Positions 8,591 to 12,365 of a DNA stretch of 12,365 nt are shown piece after piece (position 1 is the first letter of the stretch; every line of letters starts with the position of its first letter). This stretch comes from an uncultured Comamonadaceae bacterium. Its GTDB lineage: Bacteria; Pseudomonadota; Gammaproteobacteria; Burkholderiales; Burkholderiaceae. The stretch is from contig CAMLQP010000061.1 of NCBI GenBank assembly GCA_946482115.1, positions 1 to 12,365 on the forward strand, read 5' to 3'. The position numbers and the translations under genes are program-made. The notes below the pieces were generated by a model that saw only the letters and a list, made by a program, of their open reading frames with translations, did not search any database and was not told the DNA's origin.

Positions 8591-11500
8591 TCAGCCCACC
8601 TTCTCAATGTTGACCAGGAACGCCTTGAACTCCGGTGTCTGCGAATTCGCATCGCCCACAAACGGTGTCAGTGCGTTGGCGAGGTAGCCGTTCTGGGCCA
8701 CACCCTTGAAGCCCCAGTGGATGGGAATGCCCACGTGGTGGACCTTTTGGCCATTCACATCGAGCCCCTTGATGCGCTTGGTGACCACGCACTTGGCCAC
8801 GACCTCGCCCCGGTTGCTGCGCACCTTGACCGTGTCGCCCTGCTGGATGCCCTTCTCCTTGGCCAGCTCTTCGCCGATTTCGACAAAGGGCGCGGGCTGG
8901 GTGATGGCGTTGCTGCGCGCGTGCTTGGTCCAGTAGTGGAAGTGCTCGGTCAGTCGGTAGGTGGTGGCCGCGTACGGAAACTCCTCCTTCTTGCCAAAAG
9001 CCTCCATGTCGCCCTTGTAGACCCGCGCCGCCGGGTTGCTCACGGCCTTGGGGTTGGTGGGGCACATCAGGTTCACGCCCACCGGCGTCTCGAAGGGTTC
9101 GTAGTGCTCTGGGAAGGGGCCTTCGCTCATGCCCACCGCGTGCAGGCGCGCCACACCCTCGGGGTTCATGATGAAAGCGCCCACACCCTGCTCCGGCGCG
9201 GCGTCGGGCCGCATGTCGGGCACGTCCGCCCCGCCGGCCCACGAGGTCCCGTTCCAGGCCAGGTACTTGCGGCTCGGGTCCCAGGGCTTGCCGCTCGCAT
9301 CGGCACTGGCGCGGTTGTAGAGGATGCGCCGGTTGGCCGGCCAGGCATAACCCCAGTTGGCGAACACGCCCAGGCCGGTCGGGTCGCTGTTGTCGCGGCG
9401 CGCGGTGAGATTGCCCGCCTGGCTCCAGCAGCCGGCGTAGATCCAGTTGCCACAGCTGGTGGTCCCGTCGTCGCGCAGCACCGCAAAGCCCGGCACCTGC
9501 TCGCCGGCCTTGACCAGCACCGTCGGCGGGGCCGTCGGGTTCTTCGGGTCGGGTGGCGACATCAGGTCGGCCAGCGCCTTGCCGCTGATTTCACGCAGCA
9601 CCTCGGCGGGCGACGGCGCGTTGGCGTTGAGGTAGGGCCAGGCCAGCCCCGCCACCGGCTCGGGCAGCGTGCCACCGTCCTTGGCGTACATGGCGCGCAG
9701 TTTCATGAACAGGCGCGACATGATCTCCGAGTCGGTCTTGGCCTCGCCCGGCGGGTCCACCGCCTTCTCCTTCCAGGCGATCACCCGGCTGGAGTTGGTG
9801 AAGCTGCCGGTCTCTTCGGCGAAACAGCTGGTGGGGAAGCGAAACACCTCGGTCTGGATCTCTTCGGGCTTCACGTCGTTGAGCGGCCCGTAGTTTTTCC
9901 AGAACTCGCCGGTTTCCGTTTCCAGCGGGTCCATCACCACCAGGTACTTCAGCTTGGACAGCGCGGCCGAGAGCTTCTTCTTGTTCGGCACCGCCGCCAG
10001 GGGGTTGAAGCCCTGACAGATGAAGCCGTTCATCTTGCCCTGGTGCATGCGCTCGAAGATCGCGAGGATGTCGTAGCCCGTGTCGCGCTTCGGAACCCAG
10101 TCGTAGGCGAAGTCGTTCTCTGCCGTGGCCGCGTTGCCGTAGTAGGCCTTCATCAGGCTGGTGTTCCACTTGGCGAAGTTCTGCGTGAACGCCATCTGGT
10201 TCGGGCGCAGCGGCTTGCCGGTGCGCGCGGCCAGGTAGGTCGCGCGGTCCACGTCGGCCTCGGTCGGCGCGCTCTGGTAGCCCGACAACACCTCGGAGTA
10301 GGCGCACATGTCGGTGATGCCTTGCACGTTGGCATGGCCCCGCAGCGCGTTGATGCCGCCACCCGGCCGGCCCATGTTGCCCAGCAGCAGCTGGATCAGG
10401 GCCATGGTGCGGATGTTCTGCGAACCCACCGTGTGCTGGGTCCAGCCCAGGGCGTAGCAGATCGTCATCACCTTGTCGGTCGCCGCCGTCGTCGCCAGCA
10501 TCTCGGCCACCCGGATGAACTGGTCCTTGGGTGTGCCGGTGATCTGGCTGACCAGCTCGGGGGTGTAGCGCGCGTAGTGGGCTTTCATCTGCTGGAACAC
10601 GCACAGCGGATCCTGCAGCGTCTCGTCCACCTTGACGAAGCCGTCCTCGCCCATCTGGTAGCCCCAGCTGGCCTTGTTGTACGAACGCTTGGCCTCGTCG
10701 TAGCCGCTGAAGAAACCGTTGTCAAACTTGAAATCGGGCTTGGTCAGGAACGTGGCGTCCGTGTTGAGCTTGACGTAGTCGAGGTGGATCTTGTTGTTGG
10801 ACAACAGGTGGTTGATGACGCCGCCGAGGAAGGCGATGTCGGTGCCCACGCGGATGGGGGCGTAGTAATCCGCCACCGCAGCCGTTCGTGTGAAACGCGG
10901 GTCCACGACGATGAGCTTGGCCTTGCGTTGCTGCATGGCTTCGACCACCCACTTGAATCCGCACGGATGTGCTTCGGCGGCATTGCCACCCATGACGAGA
11001 ACGAGATCGGCATTCTTGATATCGGTCCAAGAATTCGTCATCGATCCGCGACCGAAAGTCGGGCCCAGACTGGACACCGTCGGCGCATGTCAGATACGTG
11101 CTTGTGTGTCGAGTGCGACGATCCCCAAGCCCCGGGCGATCTTCACGCTCAGGTAACCCGATTCATTGGAAGAAGCCGACGAGATCAGGAAACCGGTGGT
11201 GTTCCAGCGGTTGACCGTGATCTGCTTGCCTTCTTTCTCGACCGTCTTCACCAGGTTGGCGTCGCGGTCGGCCTTCATGTGCGTGGCCACACGGTTCAGT
11301 GCGTCTTCCCACGACAGGCGCTTCCACTCGCTGCTGCCGGCCTCGCGCACCTGCGGGTATTTGACGCGGTCGGGCGACTGGATCATGTCCATGACGCCGG
11401 CGCCCTTGGGGCACAAGGTGCCGCGGTTGACCGGGTTGTCCGGGTCGCCCTCGACGTGGATGATCGTGGCCTTGACGTTCTTGGCCTTGTCACCCAGGGT

Positions 11501-11686
11501 GTACATCACGATGCCGCAACTGACCGAGCAGTACGGGCAGGTGCTGCGGGTCTCGGTGGTTCGGGCCAGTTTGAAGCTGCGCGTTTCGGCCAGCGCGGCC
11601 GTGGGCGAAAAGCCCAACGCGACGAGGCTGGAACCAACCAACCCCGCTCCACTGACCCGGAAGAAGTGCCTCCGGCTCATGTCCAT
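8591..11686 (-). CDS. fdnG: Formate dehydrogenase alpha subunit, selenocysteine-containing, Tat-exported
   Basis: This 1031-residue catalytic subunit oxidises formate to CO2 at a bis-MGD Mo (or W) centre on the periplasmic side. It is read through an in-frame TGA at 11090-11092 as selenocysteine 199; without readthrough the frame ends at 198 residues. A twin-arginine signal (SRRHFF, then a hydrophobic stretch and ALA) occupies residues 1-33. C50, C53, C57 and C92 bind one [4Fe-4S] cluster. [23 protein letters not shown] matches the E. coli active-site region, and GGNAAEAHP and the C-terminal [20 protein letters not shown] block are also conserved. The start ATG 11684-11686 has AGGAGAG seven bases upstream; an earlier in-frame ATG at 11722 would add twelve residues before the Tat signal without a good ribosome binding site. 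Length is close to E. coli FdnG (1015). FdnG and FdoG cannot be told apart from sequence alone. Confidence 0.97.
11052..11092 (-). promoter_or_regulatory. Selenocysteine UGA codon and bacterial SECIS hairpin
   Basis: The TGA at 11090-11092 is followed, 18 bases later, by loop AGTCT (11071-11067). The loop is closed by CC/GG (11073-11072 with 11066-11065), and the stem is extended by T-G and G-C pairs. E. coli fdnG has the same AGUCU loop, and E. coli fdhF has GGUCU at the same distance from UGA. This RNA hairpin binds the SelB C-terminal domain and directs Sec insertion. It lies entirely in coding sequence, so it is also constrained as protein. Confidence 0.88.
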
Positions 11687-11693
11687 GGTTTTT

Positions 11694-11700
11694 CTCTCCT
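11694..11700 (-). promoter_or_regulatory. Ribosome binding site of fdnG
   Basis: AGGAGAG sits seven bases before ATG 11684-11686. It decides the start in favour of the form that begins right at the Tat signal. Confidence 0.8.
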
Positions 11701-11850
11701 GAGGGCCTTCCAGCCCCTTCATCGTGGGCGCCTGCTACACGGCAGAGCTGGTGAGAGTTTCCACGAGGAACGTGACAACACGGTGAGCGCAATTACCTAT
11801 GAACCGGGGTGCAAAAGATCGGTAACACCACCGCCTCGAACGGCCACCGA

Positions 11851-11877
11851 CAAACTGTCGCAGGCGCCGACAGTTTG
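11851..11877. promoter_or_regulatory. Perfect 10-base inverted repeat upstream of fdnG, candidate operator
   Basis: CAAACTGTCG (11851-11860) and CGACAGTTTG (11868-11877) are perfect inverted arms with a 7-base spacer, centred about 178 bases before the fdnG start. The core CTGTCG/CGACAG recurs at 12073-12090, which suggests a common DNA-binding dimer. It could instead act as an RNA hairpin in a long leader. No T-run follows. Confidence 0.5.
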
Positions 11878-12048
11878 AACCGCCAGCGATCACCGGGCCC
11901 TGCTGTGGGCTCCGGTTTCGAACGCCTGTTTTCATGGCCTGATCTTTGCTTTTGCGCTGGCCAAGCGCCGCATTCACCGCACCGCCAGACCCGCCAGGAC
12001 CCGTCGTCCCCGCTGAAAACCAGGGTTTCCATGCCCGAATTGGGGTCA

Positions 12049-12066
12049 TTCGCCCACCCGGGCGAA
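12049..12066 (-). repeat. Perfect hairpin TTCGCCC-ACCC-GGGCGAA
   Basis: Two perfect 7-base arms with a 4-base loop lie 34 bases after the stop of the hydrolase gene. It may stabilise or end that transcript, but no T-run follows on the minus strand. Confidence 0.4.
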
Positions 12067-12072
12067 CAAGAG

Positions 12073-12090
12073 CTGTCGCCAATGCGACAG
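12073..12090. promoter_or_regulatory. Perfect palindrome CTGTCGC-CAAT-GCGACAG, second candidate operator or hairpin
   Basis: The 7-base arms are perfect and the 4-base spacer is short. It shares CTGTCG...CGACAG with the palindrome at 11851-11877 (inner spacers 6 and 7). It begins nine bases after the hydrolase stop codon, so a transcript-end hairpin for that gene is an equal alternative. Confidence 0.4.
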
Positions 12091-12099
12091 GTCGAAAAC

Positions 12100-12365
12100 T
12101 CAAAAAGCCTCTTTCTCCGCTTCCAAATACGCCAGGCTGGTGTACTTGCCGATGTTGCTGTCGAAGCCGTCCATGGTTTTGGCGCGGCTGGCGACGCGGG
12201 GGTCTTTGAGCACCCGGTCTTTCGCGCCGTCCAGCGCAACGCCCTCTTTCACCGCCTGCACGCAGGGCTCCCAGATGCCTTTCATGAAGCTGCCGTAGGT
12301 GTCGAGCAGATCCTTGCTGCCACGCCCGTGGCCGGGCACCCAGAGCTGCTCGCCGGCGGCCTTCT
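12100..12365 (-). CDS. Metallo-beta-lactamase-fold hydrolase, C-terminal part (truncated by window edge)
   Basis: The last 87 residues of a protein entering from the right edge are visible. They begin KAAGEQLWVPGHGRGSKDLL, in which VPGHG is the late metal-binding histidine motif of metallo-beta-lactamase-fold enzymes. A helical tail follows (YGSFMKGIWEPCVQAVKEG), and the protein ends NIGKYTSLAYLEAEKEAF. This tail is familiar from proteobacterial MBL-fold hydrolases of unclear substrate, some near sulfur-oxidation or quinoprotein genes. The N-terminal HxHxDH motif is outside the window. It has the same orientation as fdnG but lies over 400 bases upstream, with hairpins between, so it is probably a separate transcription unit. 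The substrate cannot be predicted. Confidence 0.7.
   Translation of the reverse strand, partial: KAAGEQLWVPGHGRGSKDLLDTYGSFMKGIWEPCVQAVKEGVALDGAKDRVLKDPRVASRAKTMDGFDSNIGKYTSLAYLEAEKEAF

Larger units (their letters stand above)
11701..12099. other. Roughly 400-base intergenic region upstream of fdnG
   Basis: No convincing gene is seen here on either strand; the short frames lack ribosome binding sites and family motifs. The region should hold the fdnG promoter, but I find no confident sigma-70 or sigma-54 pair and no FNR-type TTGAT-N4-ATCAA site. It contains three perfect inverted repeats, listed separately. Confidence 0.5.

Noticed and set aside
11090..11092. TGA as a nonsense mutation making fdnG a pseudogene
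   Set aside because: The position equals the known selenocysteine site, a SECIS-like hairpin follows, the downstream frame is intact to the end, and selA, selB and selC are adjacent.
11687..11850. Sigma-54 or FNR-type promoter for fdnG
   Set aside because: I looked for GG-N10-GC and TTGAT-N4-ATCAA on the minus strand and found no acceptable match.
8717..11878. A 1053-codon plus-strand open frame antisense to fdnG
   Set aside because: It is a low-complexity reverse-strand shadow of a highly conserved gene and has no recognisable motif.
11735..11936. Minus-strand frame upstream of fdnG that could be a leader peptide
   Set aside because: No ribosome binding site and no conserved-looking segment; composition suggests non-coding leader.
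11793..12032. Small minus-strand frame starting at ATG 12030-12032 with a WRCGECG zinc-ribbon-like motif
   Set aside because: No ribosome binding site, arginine-rich low-complexity tail, overlap with the palindrome, and no family resemblance beyond two cysteines.

Overview
The window is high-GC DNA from what looks like a proteobacterium, probably a betaproteobacterium of the Burkholderiales/Comamonadaceae type. That placement is inferred from codon bias, protein style and gene order, not from a marker gene. Apart from one regulator gene, every gene lies on the minus strand, so the functional order runs from high to low coordinates.

Right end (12365 to 11687): the C-terminal tail of a metallo-beta-lactamase-fold hydrolase, then about 410 bases without a convincing gene. 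This gap holds three perfect inverted repeats and leads into the formate dehydrogenase operon. Centre (11686 to 7093): fdnG-fdnH-fdnI, encoding a membrane-bound, periplasm-facing formate dehydrogenase of the FDH-N/FDH-O type. The catalytic gene fdnG is split into two open frames by an in-frame TGA at 11090-11092. This is a selenocysteine codon: the flanking protein is collinear with E. coli FdnG, and a SECIS-like hairpin with an AGUCU loop follows at the usual distance. A terminator-like hairpin with a run of seven T separates fdnI from fdhE, selA and selB (7033 to 2626), which are joined by 4-base overlaps. A second terminator-like hairpin follows selB, and the selenocysteine tRNA gene selC starts two bases beyond it.

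Downstream of selC (2388 to 1562) are two small genes: a lipoyl-domain protein related to glycine-cleavage H protein and sulfur-oxidation LbpA, and a DsrE-family protein with a conserved cysteine. No glycine-cleavage or Hdr-like genes are nearby, so this pair in a selenium locus is the most interesting feature of the window. Left end (1498 to 1): a regulator with a ModE/LysR-like helix-turn-helix and a periplasmic-binding-protein-like domain faces away from a truncated TupB-like (tungstate/molybdate) ABC permease gene.

The genes form one logical unit. Metal uptake and its regulator supply Mo or W for the bis-MGD cofactor. SelA, SelB and tRNA-Sec insert selenocysteine into FdnG. FdhE matures the enzyme, and FdnGHI passes electrons from formate to quinone. 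selD (selenophosphate synthase) and fdhD are not in the window and must lie elsewhere. The lipoyl/DsrE pair may be an extra sulfur or selenium handling step, but that is a hypothesis.
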